64,000 nucleotides of DNA from Lumnitzera littorea (Eukaryota > Streptophyta > Magnoliopsida > Myrtales > Combretaceae): NCBI GenBank assembly GCA_024138015.1, contig JAMXBB010000010.1:52051936-52115935 (forward strand). Direction: 5' to 3'. This document shows positions 24,012 through 36,061 of the stretch, one piece after another. Within the stretch, counting starts at the first letter, position 1; every line of letters starts with the position of its first letter. Position numbers and translations under genes: made by a program. The notes below the pieces were generated by a model. The model saw only the letters and a program-made list of their open reading frames with translations. It was not told the origin of the DNA and ran no database searches.

Positions 24012-24164
24012 GAACTTCGCTACAAAAACAAAAGAGATACCTATTTTTGCCAAACCCTACTTTAAACTAATAAAATAAGAATTATTGACTTAAATGGTCA
24101 GCTAAGCTATGCTTTATCTTAAATAAGTATACCAACTTAGAAGGTTGATGTAAAGAATAAACAG

Positions 24165-24440
24165 CCCGTCTTAAAAGAACAAGGCGAAGGAATAAGAGGC
24201 TCGTCTTAAAAGGACGAGGCAAAGAACCTATCTTGAAAGGATAGGGTAAAGGAATAAAAGAGTTTATCCTAAAAGAATAGGACTAAAGTATTAAGGGACC
24301 TATCTTAAAAGGCTATGGCAAACAACTAAGGTGCCTATCTTTAAAGAATAGGGTAAGTGATTAAAAGACCCGTCTTAAAAAGATGGGGCAAAAGGGATAG
24401 GGTACCTATTTTGAAAGGATAAGGCAAAACCACTAGGGAT
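24165..24440 (-). repeat. Tandem hairpin array in element D 3' region
   Basis: Eight units of about 26-37 bp share a core like CTTAAAAGGA and a tail like GGCAAAG. Several units have self-complementary flanks with different stem sequences: CTCGTC/GACGAG (24200-24218), CCTATC/GATAGG (24227-24245), CCTAT/ATAGG (in the sixth unit, about 24335) and CCCGTC/GATGGG with one G-T pair (about 24370). Units 1, 4, 5 and 8 pair imperfectly. In the transcript (minus strand) the loops are T-rich. The array lies between the integrase remnants and the PPT, that is, in the 3' untranslated part. Confidence 0.75.
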
Positions 24441-25490
24441 CAATTAACTTGTTTTGCTTTGATGGATGATCCGAAGAGGATAGATTTCTTCGAGATTTCA
24501 AAAAACTTCTTAATTCCCCTAAATATCTATTTCAAGGACTTTAGGATCATTTCACTTCAGAATGGAGAATTTTGCCAATAGCAACTGATCGGTATACCTT
24601 ACGTTAACTACTAATATTCACTCATTCAAATAGCAAAATATCACCGAAGTATTTTCTTAAGATTGTACTTGCTGCTTTTCTCTTTATTTTCTTTTTTCCC
24701 TCTTTTTCTTTTTCTTTTTTCTTGGAATAAGGTCTTCTTCATGATTGAAACCTTTTGTTGATGAGTCTGTTAGCTATACCATGCTCATGTCTTAATTCTG
24801 CTTTTGTCATCGCCAAGCCTCAATTTCCACCTCTCTATGATTCTTGAAAAATAAATCTCTTTTTGAAAAAAACTAAATTAAATCATTAAAAACATTCGAT
24901 TTCAATTTATTTAGGTGACTCAAATTCATTGGTGAGTGTTTGGTGTTTAAGTGTATGAGGCTAAGAAACATGGTATACAAGGATTTATTGGTGAAGCATT
25001 TGTCAGTCGATGACTATCCAAATTCAAGAACATTCATGGATATCAACTTTACTTGTAAACGATGAAATATTAACCATAAACAATTCTCAAGAAAAATTGG
25101 AATTTTTATTAAACTCAATTTTTATGGATAATACAATTTAACAACATCTGAATTCACAAGTCCCTTTAATTCCAAACCATCTATTTCTACCAACGCGAAT
25201 GCACCTCCCAATAATACCCTCTTTACCACATAACGGCCTTCATAATTTGAAGCAAATTTGCCCTTAGGGTCTTTTAAATTAAGCAATACAATTCAACACC
25301 AAATCTCCTTCCTTGAACTATCTTGGGCGCACTTTTTTGTTAAAGGCTCGGATTATCCTCTGTTAGTAACACTGACCATGACATATTGTTGCAAACCTCC
25401 TTTCATCTAGGAGGTTCAAATGCTTAATATGTTTCTTCACCCACTCTACTTCATTAAGCTGAACTTTTGCCAACTCTCGGAACGAAGGTA
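24441..25490 (-). other. Element D region after the integrase core
   Basis: Mostly without open frames. On the minus strand at about 25480-25130 there are decayed remnants of the integrase C-terminal part. The remainder is AT-rich 3' non-coding DNA with a pyrimidine-rich run at about 24675-24725. Confidence 0.4.
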
Positions 25491-25491
25491 T

Positions 25492-26202
25492 TTATACTTC
25501 CACCGATAGTACCGCTTCCGTTCCATATACTAATGAATAAAGTGTTGCACCTGTAGAGGTTCTGACTGTGGTTCTGTAAGCCATGAAAGCAAAGGGGAGC
25601 ATCTCATGCCAGTCTCTATAAGTGATTGCCATCTTAAATTGGTTGCATTCTTCAGCCACCAACTTGTTGTTCAAATTTGACCCATTGTCTATAATAATGG
25701 ACTCGTGTGTACTGTATCTAGCAATGATGTCTTTTTTCAAAAATCTGACTACCACTCCTTTGGTCAATGTAACATATGATGCTGCTTCTACCCACTTGGT
25801 AAAATAATCGATTGCAACTAGAATGAATCTGTACCCTTTTAAAGCTACTAGCGAAATTGGACCAATCATATCTATCCCCCACATTGAGAAAGGCTAAGGA
25901 GTTGACAATACATGAAATTCTTGGGGAGTAATGTTGATTTTGTTAGCGTACACTTGACATAGGTGACAATGCCTCACGTACTTGATACAATCCGATTCCA
26001 TCGTCATCCAAAAATAACACATCCTTATGAGTTTCTTGGCTACCATGTACCCATTAATATGAGAACCATAGACCCCTTCATGCACTTCTTTCATCAATTT
26101 CTTAGCTTCTTCTTCATCTACACACCTTAGCAATGTTGTATCTGGTGATCTTTTGTACAACACAACTCCACTTAATAGGAAATGAGTAACCAATCTCCTC
26201 AA
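25492..26202 (-). pseudogene. Element D integrase, lacks the catalytic Glu segment
   Basis: The zinc-binding N-terminal part lies at 26202-25894 (VHEGVYGSHINGYMVAKKLI, then CIKYVRHCHLCQVYANK). After a stop the core follows at 25884-25492: MWGIDMIGPISLVALKGYRF, AIDYFTKWVEAASY, ESIIIDNGSNLNNKLVAEEC, then ITYRDWHEMLPFAFMAYRTT and VYGTEAVLSVEV. The first two catalytic Asp residues are present (GIDMIG, IIDNGS). CNQFK is joined directly to MAITYRDW, and the roughly 30 residues that normally carry the third catalytic residue are absent without a frame change. The enzyme would be inactive even without the stop. Confidence 0.85.
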
Positions 26203-26259
26203 GGCTTTTCTATATTTCTTATCAGCTTCATCAGGGAACTTACCCGTTTAAAGTAACTT

Positions 26260-26830
26260 TTTGATATCATAATACTAAGGCTTCTCCAATTCCTTCTCTT
26301 AAACGGTCAAACAAAAAGCCGGTCTTTCCTCTACCTCAATCTTTGGGAGCTGAATTTTTATCCCATCCATGGCTTTCACCATGGATGCTAATGTAGCCAG
26401 TGCATCAGCAAATTGATTATGGGTTCTCGAAATATAAGTAAATGAAATTTCTTAGAATCTTTCAGTCAGCTTTCCTAAATGCTTATGATAAGGTATCTGC
26501 TTCTCGTCTTTCGTCTTATGTTCTTCCTGGATAGAGAGGAATCTCCATATACTTCAAGCCTATGTATTCCCATGTCTAGCGCCATTTTGAGCCCTAAAAT
26601 GCAGGTCCATATTCTACTATATTGTTCGTATATGGAAATGCTAACCTTGTTACCATAAGGAAATGATTACCTTCAGGTGATACCAATACTGCTCCTATCC
26701 CACATTCTCCATTCCAATTTTTCACCACTCAACTCATTCACTACCATCACATTTTCATCAGGAAACTAAGCTTTCGAACCATAATCTTCATCTTCTAATA
26801 GGTATTTTGCCAATTGATCAGCCACTGCTT
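26260..26830 (-). pseudogene. Element D second RNase H-like domain (aRH)
   Basis: Minus-strand text between RNase H and integrase includes VADQLAKYLLEDEDY (about 26830-26785) and FPYTNNIVEYGPAF (about 26630-26590), which is the NNxxEYE-type block of the second RNase H-like domain. It continues with RTHNQFADALATLASMVKAM and a Lys/Glu-rich IQLPKIEVEERPAF (about 26425-26305). Several stops are present. The domain places element D in the Tat lineage, like element B. Confidence 0.7.
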
Positions 26831-26999
26831 GCCCTTTAACTGAACTCTGACTCATATGCTTGACATCAAACTTAGAGAGAAGCATTTATCACTTAGAAAT
26901 TCTCCTGATCAACGCTACCTTTTCTGCTAAATACCTCAACAGGTCATGTTTTGTCAACAACTCCGCTAAGTAATAGAAAGTATACTACTTGAGCTTATG

Positions 27000-28001
27000 C
27001 ACTACCCATACTAAAGCACAACATGTTCTTTCCACCTCTAAGTATTTTTATTCACCTTTTGTGAACTTCTTACTCAAGTAATATATAGGATGCTCTTTTC
27101 TGCCTGTTTCATCTTTCTGCCCCAGTATACATCCTATTGATTCAGGAAGGATCGTCAAGTAAAGAAATAATGGCCTTCCTGATATAGAAGTGACCAGGAC
27201 CGGAGGATTCATGAGATACTCTTTGATTTCAACAAATGATTGCTCACATTCTTTATCCCATTCTATCGCTGCATTCTTCCTCAAAAGTTTGAATAACTAC
27301 TTGCATTTATCGGTTAGCTACTATACAAATCGAGCAATGTAATTTGACCTCCCTAAGAATCCCCATATTTTTTTTACAGTCTTCGATGCATGCATGTTTA
27401 CGATTACCTTCACTTTGTCTGGATCTACTTCGATTCCTTTTCTACTGACTACAAAACCCAACAATTTGCCCAAGGTTACTCCAAAGGTGTACTTTTCTGG
27501 ATTTAGTTTCAATTGAAACTTCCTTAACTGCTCAAATAGTTTATGCAAAACATCAACATGATTCTCATCCTTCTTGGATTTGACGATCTTAGCTTCTATG
27601 GAAACTTCAATTTCCTAATGCATCATGCCATGAAACAAAGCTATCATATCACACTAATAAGTTGCCCTAGTATTTTTCAACTTGAAAGGTATCACGTGAT
27701 AACAAAACATTCCTTAAGTGGTAACGAAGTTGCTTTTGATTTTATGTTCTTCTACCATCTTGATCTGATTATATCCTGAGAAACCATCCATAAATGAGAA
27801 AAGATAATTTTTGGCCATGTTGTCCACCAATACGTTAATGTGTGGTAAAAGGAAGTTATCCTTAGGTGTTTCCTGGTTTAAATCACGAAAGTCCACACAT
27901 ATCCTAATTTTCCCATTTTTCTTCAACACTGGCACTACATTGGCTACCCATTCAAGGGAATCTGATACTTCTATGAACCCAACTTCCAGTAATTTCTTCA
28001 C
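27000..28001 (-). pseudogene. Element D reverse transcriptase and RNase H, inactive
   Basis: From right to left, LLEVGFIEVSDSLEWVANVV and LKKNGKIRICVDFRDLNQET lead into DNFLLPHINVLVDNMA and SFMDGFSGYNQIKMVEEHKI (all in 28028-27714). A decayed part then reads FCYHVIPFKLKNTRATY (about 27705-27655). The catalytic YVDD position reads SIEA (about 27603-27592). LHKLFEQLRKFQLKLNPEKY and GVTLGKLLGFVVSRKGIEVD follow (27548-27400), then RNase H at 27284-27048 with ECEQSFVEIKEYLMNPPVLV and HPIYYLSKKFTKGE. Several in-frame stops are present. The first residues are separated from the pre-RT part by the solo LTR at 28002-28906. Confidence 0.9.
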
Positions 28002-28906
28002 TAATGTGCTTAAGAGCTCAGTTATCACTAGAACTTACCAAGGCGGATTTAAACTAAAATGAGTCCTTTGAGGTATCAAAGAAAATTGGAGGGAAATGGT
28101 CCACAACCGAACAAGAGTAGTTGACGTGAAGTTGGTCGAAGGATGTGACTCACTAACGAACACAACACGACTTGACACCACACTTGATATGATGCATAAG
28201 TTGATGTCAAGGTCTATCCGCTACTAATCTTTAGCTACTCGGCAAGATTAGATAATAGTGTGTGAAATATAGACTTGGAGAAAGTGTCTCACAAGAACAG
28301 AATATTTAATATTAAAATATAAGTTATCTAGGGCTTACAAAAGAAAATGACTATTTATAATAAGTTCCTAGGATAGCATTACAAGTAATGAAATGATAAG
28401 AAGTATATACAAAAAGGAGATTCCTAATACATACCAAAAAGGGTAAAAAGGACAAAAGACCAAAAATGGAAAAGTAATACAATATCAGACGAGGTAGATA
28501 GGTGGCAGTGCAACATTGGTCCCATACAAATATTCTCTTAACACAGCTGGTGAGAGGGGTCAAAATGTTGCGGCAATAAAGGGTCGGGATGAAAGAGATG
28601 GCGGCATGCCAAGAGAAAACTATTCAACCATTTCAGTGAGTCTCACGTCACACGGTGGGAACTTCTCAGCAATGTTTGGTCGAATTACTCAGCACAGGGT
28701 CCTCGATAAGAGAATGGTCGGCATCATTACTACCTAGTGTACAAATCAATGTACAACAATTAAGAGAGTTCAAGGAGTTTAGCCACATTCCTTTGGCATA
28801 AACTTTCTCGTCATCAATAGGTTGCCAAGAGAGAATTCACCGAATAAGGGATTGGAGTCCTTGGAGCTGTGCGTAAGTAATGAGACCGTTGGTCGGCAAT
28901 TCATCA
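28002..28906 (-). mobile_element. Solo LTR of family C inside element D RT
   Basis: This 905-bp insertion is flanked by the identical 5-mer TTCAC (27997-28001 and 28907-28911). Its start (TAATGTGCTTAAG) and end (ATTCATCA) align with the 5' LTR of element C (38534-39446: TGATGTACC... and ...ATTCCATCA), as do inner blocks such as AGTTATCACTAG. A shared minus-strand TATA box (CTATTTATAATAAG on +, 28351) is present in both. No internal domain is present, so it is a solo LTR. The + strand frames at 28516-29073 partly overlap it and are not genes. Confidence 0.8.
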
Positions 28907-29433
28907 TTCACTTCTTCTTTTATTTTAAGGAGTATATCTGGCCTAAACCACCTAAGCTTTTGCCTTTTAGGCTTAATATCTTCTCTTATCGACAACTTAT
29001 GAATTGTAATAGACTAATCCAAACCAGGCATGTCCTCATAGGACCAGGTGAATATATCCAAGTAGTCCGATAATAAACATGATAACTCCTATTTCTAATT
29101 GTTTACTAAATTACCCTCAATTTTCAAATTTCGCAAATTCTCTTTTATCCCCAAATTAATCACAACTATCAGTTCATCAATGATCACTCTACCCTGTTCA
29201 AATCGATACCAACTCTCTGGTATTTTGCTTAGAGTCTTAATATCATCTTTGACGTCTGACCCAATAAGGCCGAAGGTGATATTGGTACTTTCATCGTTTA
29301 CAAGCCAAAGATATTCATTATGTTCATTGTTTTTATTGGATCTAAAGAGTAAGGAAAATGCGAAAGGATAACAAGTAAATAACAAAGAAGAATTGAAAGA
29401 AAGAAAGGAACTAACTTTATTAAATAAATTCAA
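28907..29433 (-). pseudogene. Element D pre-RT region
   Basis: Minus-strand text upstream of RT. It reads LGIKENLRNLKIEGNLVNN (about 29155-29098), then a short gap, then DYLDIFTWSYEDMPGLD (about 29070-29020), the well-known block that precedes the RT palm in Tat-type elements. REDIKPKRQKLRWFRPDILL and KIKEEVN follow (about 28990-28908), where the family C solo LTR begins. The frame is interrupted by stops near 29090 and 29018. The upstream part (29433-29160) is probably the tail of the protease linker; no protease active site was found there. Confidence 0.65.
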
Positions 29434-30026
29434 ATTGTTTGAAAGAAAAGGCCTAACTAATCGTATTAATTATGATATCAAATGCTCTTAATTGATCTAA
29501 TATTACTTTTCTAAAGAGACCAATTAACAAGAACAAAAAACCAGTTGCATAAGAAAACTAGGATGCCAATATCTTTTTCCTTATCTAGACTGATGCTGCA
29601 TTGCCGAGCCAAAGCCTTGGATAAACTGGCTACTTCGGATTCTGGAACACAGGCTGGTACTGGGAATGTTTTATAGATGTTTGAAAAATCCATATGAGCA
29701 TGGTATAGGTGATCTCCCCTCTTCCCTTTGGTTTTAGCATTCATTTCTTAGATTTCTTCTTTAGTGGGCTCATATCTAAGCCCAAACGTTCCAATCTGCT
29801 GCTTAGGTTGTTCTGAGCGACCCCATACCCCCTATCTTGACACTTCAATTATGATGACCTCATAAAAAATCTACAATCTCGGTTTAGATACTTCAGCGAT
29901 GATCATGTTGATTAAGTGTCAATAATCCGGTAAAGGATTGTTACCCACATTGGGAGCAAGAGTCCAAATGAAGTTCAAATAAACCAACTTAGCATCAATA
30001 AGATATTGGATCTTATGTTTGAGTTT
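29434..30026 (-). other. Element D gag-to-pol linker, degenerate
   Basis: Region between the gag zinc-knuckle-like block and the pre-RT block. The frame at 29744-29511 shows no clear motif. The protease would be expected here, but I could not recognise its active site. Confidence 0.35.
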
Positions 30027-31290
30027 CTAGCATTGGTATGTAAAATGCCCCACTTTCCCCAAATGATAATCGCAATAAAGCTCTAAGTTGTAGTCTCTCG
30101 GTCTTTGTCCTTCCTTTGATATTTCAAATGTCAAGAGATTCTCCTTCCTTAATTGTGTAAGAACCTGGCTTAAAGGAATAGGGATCTGAGTGAACTGTCT
30201 CCTTTGTGAGCAGTTATTCTTATTTAGATTCAGTAGGGAATTAGATCCTCCTAACATGGCTACCGGGGCTGCAAGTCTGATAAGGTTGCAAATAATGACA
30301 ACGCTTACAGTAGCTTCTTTAGCTTTGTTGAAAAATCTCACGAGAGGCGTCTTCTTCTCTATTGCTTTAGGATTAGGAAGCCTTCCAATAGCAATATCTT
30401 CCTCAATTCGGTATTCTGAGACCACAATCTCTGTAAAGTTAAAGGTAAGTTAACCTACCAGATGTTAGTAGTATAGGCTTTCGAAAGTATTGATAAAGGT
30501 AAAGGTTATATCCTTTTCTGTTAAGGGTAGAGTCACCCTAACTGCCATGCCATGCCCCTCCATCTCTGAGCATATTCCTTAAAGCTTTCATTAGCCTTCT
30601 TTCCTAGATTATCCAAATCCTACATGGATGGGGCTACCTCAATATTGAACTTGTACTGGTCGTAAAAAGCCTAGGCTAACTTATCCCATGTATTGATCTC
30701 GTTCAAGTCTAGTTAGGTATACCAAGTTAAGGTAGGCCCGGTTAAGCAATCTTGAAAGATTTTGACCATCACTTTGTCATATTTCATGTATTTTCCTATT
30801 TTTCTGATGGACAACCTAGTATAGAGCTTCGAACAACTGGTCCCATCATATTTCTTGAATTCTAGAATTTTAAACTTTTCCAGGAAATCATCATCTCCAT
30901 ATGTCGGCAAATTGATAATTCACATCTAGTTAAGCCCGTTAACCATTTCTAGGGTTTTCATCTTCTCAGTCAACTTCTACATAAATTTCCTTTCCATCTC
31001 TCGGTATTTTTCCTTGATCTCTTTCTTTCATGTCTCAGTATTGTGGACTAATTCTGCATCTTCCAGTTTAGGGGGAGGGGTCACTTCTGCATTCCGATTT
31101 AGGTTGACTTCAGATGCTTACTTATCATTGAGAATTCCAATAGCCTGAGTGAGAGTCTGAATTTGTTCGTTCATCTTGTTCATGTTTTCTTTACGGGTTA
31201 CAGCTCTTGGGTTGGGCTCAATTTAACTAATGTTTCCACTATCGTGAGTTGATATTCATGCTTTGAAACGAGTAAATATCGAGCTTCTAA
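30027..31290 (-). pseudogene. gag: Element D gag, broken
   Basis: Reading leftward on the minus strand: a coiled-coil-like start with MNKMNEQIQTLTQAIGIL (about 31180-31127), a Lys/Glu-rich linker, then the capsid-type domain. That domain includes YGDDDFLEKFKILEFKKYDG (30904-30845), LSIRKIGKYMKYDKVMVKIF (30813-30754), DCLTGPTLTWYT (to 30713) and, after a stop, NESFKEYAQRWRGMAWQL (about 30590-30535). The distal part ends with a CCHC-like knuckle, CDYHLGKVGHFTYQC (30071-30027). This matches the Gag layout of Tat-type elements. Stops and shifts (about 30712, 30630, 30500) inactivate it. The + strand ORF at 30190-30453 is a shadow. Confidence 0.8.
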
Positions 31291-31992
31291 CAGAGTCTGC
31301 TCACTTGGGCACTATCTTCAAAATCCTATAAAGACCCAAGTTTTAAACATTTTTGTGAATTAAAATTTTTGTTGTTTATTATTATTTTTTTTTTCTTTTG
31401 CTTTTGGTTATTTTTTCATCATTTATCTTATTTTCTTTTCTTTCTATTTAAAAGGCAACTATCAAAGGAAAGAAATAAAAAAATGAGCAAAAGACTGCAC
31501 AATCAATAAAGGTTTTTATTTAATAAAGCTGCAAATTTATTAATAATCATAAAAATTAAGCCTAAACATTGGACTAAAAAAAAAACTCCTAACTAAATCC
31601 TCCTATGAAAAATCAAATCCTATATTTATAAAAGTTGACGAATTTAGCTAAGATGAGTTTCACGAGGTTAATACTGCCCTAACTTTCCACATCTATACTA
31701 TATAAAACATGAAACGATGCAGTTATTTACAACGAGACTACTCAATTTACAATAAAGTTGTATATCATATTAATAATTTTACAGCTTCTTCAAATTTTTT
31801 TTTTAAATTACACGATCTTTTACTCACTAAGAGACAATAAAAATAAAACACATATGATACAAAAAATAAAAAAAAAATTACATAGAAACAAGCATTAGCA
31901 AAAATAAAATCAAATATAAAAAAATGTAGTATGTTACACATGCATAAAATGCAAGCAAGGCTAGTAATTAATAAATCATAAGAATTATTATG
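31291..31992 (-). other. Element D 5' leader, left part
   Basis: AT-rich non-coding DNA between gag and the nested family A LTR. Long leaders are usual in Tat elements. No PBS or ORF was recognised. Confidence 0.5.
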
Positions 31993-34900
31993 TGTAAACC
32001 CCTAAAATTGAGTTTAGGACAATCGAGCTTAAATTTAAGGCCTTTAGGGAAAATTAACCAATTAAGTTCAAACTTTACGACTAAGATAAAAAAGTTAGAC
32101 GAAGTGATACGGTGAAGTTGGATTTTAGAAATAATGACCCAAAATCCTAACTTCACCCTTAGAAGTAAGATCATTCAATACAGTACTAAAATACTCGGAA
32201 CCCCTAAAATTGAGTTTAGATTGCGACGAGAACTTAAAGATAAGTTAATTAAGCTATAAAATGAGATAATATAGTATAATTTACTATATGAATATACTCG
32301 TTAATTAACCCTAAATTACATAATTATATATAATATGTTGAATTCATGTAAATAATTACGAGAAAATATCTTAAAAATAAAAGATTTGTTAGAATCATAA
32401 TTATACAAGTTTAGTTATACACCACATGTGATATATATACATGTGATATATATACTCGTATATTAACAAAATAACTAAATCATAATATAATACATATATA
32501 ATATTAATAATTAAGAAATTATCTAACAAAGCTTATCCTAAAAGCATAAGAACTTACTGGATCTGGTTGAAAAATTTGCGTGGCATGCTGTAAGAGTTAG
32601 ATTACTGAATCAACAAGAGAATTAAGAAGAAGAGGATACCTCCTACTTGGAAAAAGGAGAAAGAAAAATTAAAAAAAAAATCCTAGCCGGTGAATTAAGC
32701 CCTATAAATAGCAAAGGATGGCAAACATGTAATGTTTTAGCACTTTGAAATTTAGAACAGCAAAAGAAAAATTTAGAAAAAATCATGGGAAATTAGAAAG
32801 AAAATAGAAAAAACAGAGCAACCACCGTATCCTAGTTGTACAAACCTAAATGACCACTTGACAACAAACCCAACCAACCCCAAATGGCCTACCCACCACG
32901 CAAGTTGACCGACATACCCCCACCACCCCATGGCCGTCAAAGACACCAAGAACAACGAGGTCAAATTGTTACCCTATTTTTTAATAATTTGTAAAAAATA
33001 TCAAATCTGCCTAGAAAAATTTGAAAAAATTTGTACTAAGGTTATTTTGAATATAATTTTACGTGATATTTTTATTTTTTAAAAATTCATAATATTGAAT
33101 ATGCTTTCTTAAGAAATCTACTATTCATTTGAATTTATAATTGTAAAATCAATATACTAAATAATGTTGTTTCTAACTGAAAATTTTTGTATAGGATGTA
33201 TATGATATATAGATAATTGCTATGTAGCCTAAATTTTGATTGGAATATTTTTAATATTTATTGTATTTTTTAGCCTAAAAATAGGTTGAAATTATGAATT
33301 AAATAGGAAATTATGAAATCAATTGATGAAATGAACATGTACTGATCTCTAGTGAATAATAACAATGTGGGATCATAATGAAATTTATTTGGTGTAAAAA
33401 GAATTATATTTGAGTAATTTAGGATAATGTAGGGGTAAAATCATAAATACAAATATATAGGCGATAGGTCGGAAACTTAAAACCAAGTGATAACTGAATT
33501 CCCTATATTTTTAGGAGTCTATAGAAATTTTTGGGGAATTATTTGGTAACCCGGACTATTTATTATGAATTTACTTAATAAAATGACTTAAATTACAAGT
33601 CGAAACGTATTTTTAATAATAATAAGTAAAATGAATTAAATAGTTAAATAAAAAACTATATGCATAATTGCTGATCAATTGGGATTAAATTAGTATTGTT
33701 ATTATATTTATGGATATTTTCTTATTGGAATATACTCTAGGTATATTAAAGTTAGATAATACTCATATTGTAATGATATATGGGCAAATTAGGTAAAATA
33801 CAATTTAATAATGTAAATTATGATAATATTCCTATAGATACGTATAACTGTATCATAAACTCGAATTTACTGGTTAAAATTCGTCTCTAGGAACAGAATT
33901 CGTAAAATGCGTCGTTAGGTCTATACAAACCCAACAATATTAATTTTGTTAAAATCGAACAACCTTAAGTAATATAACCTATAATTTTATCATATTCTAG
34001 AATGTGCATATTTCGATAACCTTATTGGAATTAAAACATGAATTAATAAATTAAAAGAATGTTTTAATACGATCGAAACGATATATAATACGTAATAGTA
34101 TAAATGACGTACAGTATCAACAATTAATAACTTAATTCGATACATAGTGATAACATGACTATATATTATGAAAATAATATATATATAACCGTTTTAGATT
34201 AAACCCTAATGTTTTCGTAATTATTACGAAAACTGAATTTAGGTCTTTTGTGTAAATAGGATCTTCTAGTACAAAGACAGTTGACGATTCGAGTCAACAA
34301 TAATAAGTATCTAAACAAGTAAGTTGAGATTATGGCTTCACTGCTTGTTGGGATATTGTTTTAAAGTATTCGAAAACCCAAGAGTACTTCTAGTTGTATT
34401 TATAGTTAGTTGACCATGTACATGTCGTATGTGTATATAATACTCAATTATGATAGGAGTTGAACTCCTTGGTATGCTATTCCGCATATTCGCATTGTTT
34501 CTATACTGTATGAACTTATTTGGTCACCCCTGATTAAAACTAACATCTATTCAACTAAAATGAAACTGGACATGCATAATACCAACTAGAGAAAACGATT
34601 AAGAGTGTTAGGCCAAATACCGACTTCCTTCAATAAGAATAGCTAAAAGGGTCTTTTTCTTATCCTTAGTTGAACTAAGTGGCAAGCAAGGAGGTCGCGA
34701 CAAGGGTGGGGCCCATGATTCGAAGGCGATCATGGGAGGAGGGTGTTCTCCATTGCACAAGCCCGGGTTTGGTCTGACTTGAGTCATGATGAAACTCTTT
34801 AATCTAGGTTGGAGCAAATGTAATTTCTCTAATCTCATAGTGGATCGAATAACATTGTATGATGTTTCATTTGATTGATTGTATTGCATTTTATCATCAT

Positions 34901-35462
34901 TAATAACCTTACTTGTGATTGTATGATACTCTTCTGACTTCGTCCTACTTACTGAGCTAGTTGTACTCACATCCCTATAGACTCTTTTGTAGGTGCTGAG
35001 TGAAGTCGAGATTTTTTTATACCACCGTTCCGAGGTTAGTGTGCTACTATTTGAGAAAATAAGGATAAAGGAATCAACTGAATTTAGACTATTGACTTTT
35101 TTGAGTTTTTAAGGAAACTAATTAGGAATTCCTTAAGAGCCCACTAGTTTCCTAACTTATGTAAATAGTCTACAAATATGTAACTTTTTTATAAACTCTG
35201 ATTATAAATTATAACTCTGAATGTAAAACGTTTATGTTAATACTGTTATGTTATGAGACAACAGGTTATATAGAACAGGTAATTTCTAAAGCTTTACCAT
35301 AGGTTTAGTTATTAATGTATGTCAGAACAAACGTTTCAAGCTATTTTAGTTGTACATGCCTTATGTAAATTGTATCTAAGATAGTAGCTGTGAGGTTAAT
35401 CTCTATCTTAGGTTAGTTTACATGGCGAGATTGTTATAACTCTTCCTATTCGGAGCGTGACA
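31993..35462 (+). mobile_element. Solo LTR of family A inside element D leader
   Basis: This 3470-bp segment begins TGTAAACCCCTAAAATT and ends CGTGACA. It is co-linear with the LTR copies at 1-2825 and 18662-20968, including the TATA box (CCTATAAATAGC, about 32701), the long AT-rich middle, and an end block with ATCTTAGG...TTGTTATAACTC. Flanking 5-mers are TTATG (31988-31992) and TTATA (35463-35467), one mismatch apart. It lies opposite in orientation to element D and contains no gag or pol, so it is a solo LTR. The minus-strand frames at 31968-32174, 32773-32964 and 34608-34970 have no recognisable motif. Confidence 0.75.
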
Positions 35463-36061
35463 TTATAAACCCACGATTGAAGAATACCCTTATATATAAG
35501 TAGGTCTAAAATAAGATTTTATTTTAAAAAAAAAAAATGAAGCTCGTGAGCACTTACATATAAGGGTTACTAATTTTTTTAATTTCCCCTTTTCTTTGAA
35601 AAAGAATGCCAAGCCAACCGTGGATTAATTAAACATTTCCTATAATTTAAAAATGATTACCCCTTTTAAAAAAAAAAAAAATATGTAGGAGAGTAGGGTC
35701 TATGGGTCTCAAGCTCTATAACCCTATAGATTTTTGAAGAAAAACCTAATAGGCTCGCCTATCACCGCTAGACTAAGGGTAAAAACCCTAACGACCTGAG
35801 AGTTACACAATAGTAGCCTGTCCTAAGTTCTTAAGGTAGCCTAGGTCCAACCACATCTAAGCATATAAGTGATTATTAATAAATGAAGCCCCCACAAATC
35901 CTCAATACAAGCCATTGGGTCGGGTTTTTTCTTAAGTCCTACATCATTAAAAACCAATTGGTATAATATATAGGTAAATGAAATAAAAATGAAAGCCTAT
36001 TACATAATTTTTATTTTTACATGGCTAGCCCATTAGCTTCCTTCAATGAAGTCGTTAATTT
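35463..36061 (-). other. Element D 5' leader, right part
   Basis: Non-coding DNA between the nested solo LTR and the 5' LTR of element D, with A-runs at 35526-35537 and 35668-35680. The PBS should be at its right end, next to 36061, but no standard tRNA match was recognised there. Confidence 0.45.

Noticed and set aside
28516..29073. + strand ORFs of 73 and 83 residues
   Set aside because: They lie across the family C solo LTR and the antisense of the element D pre-RT region.
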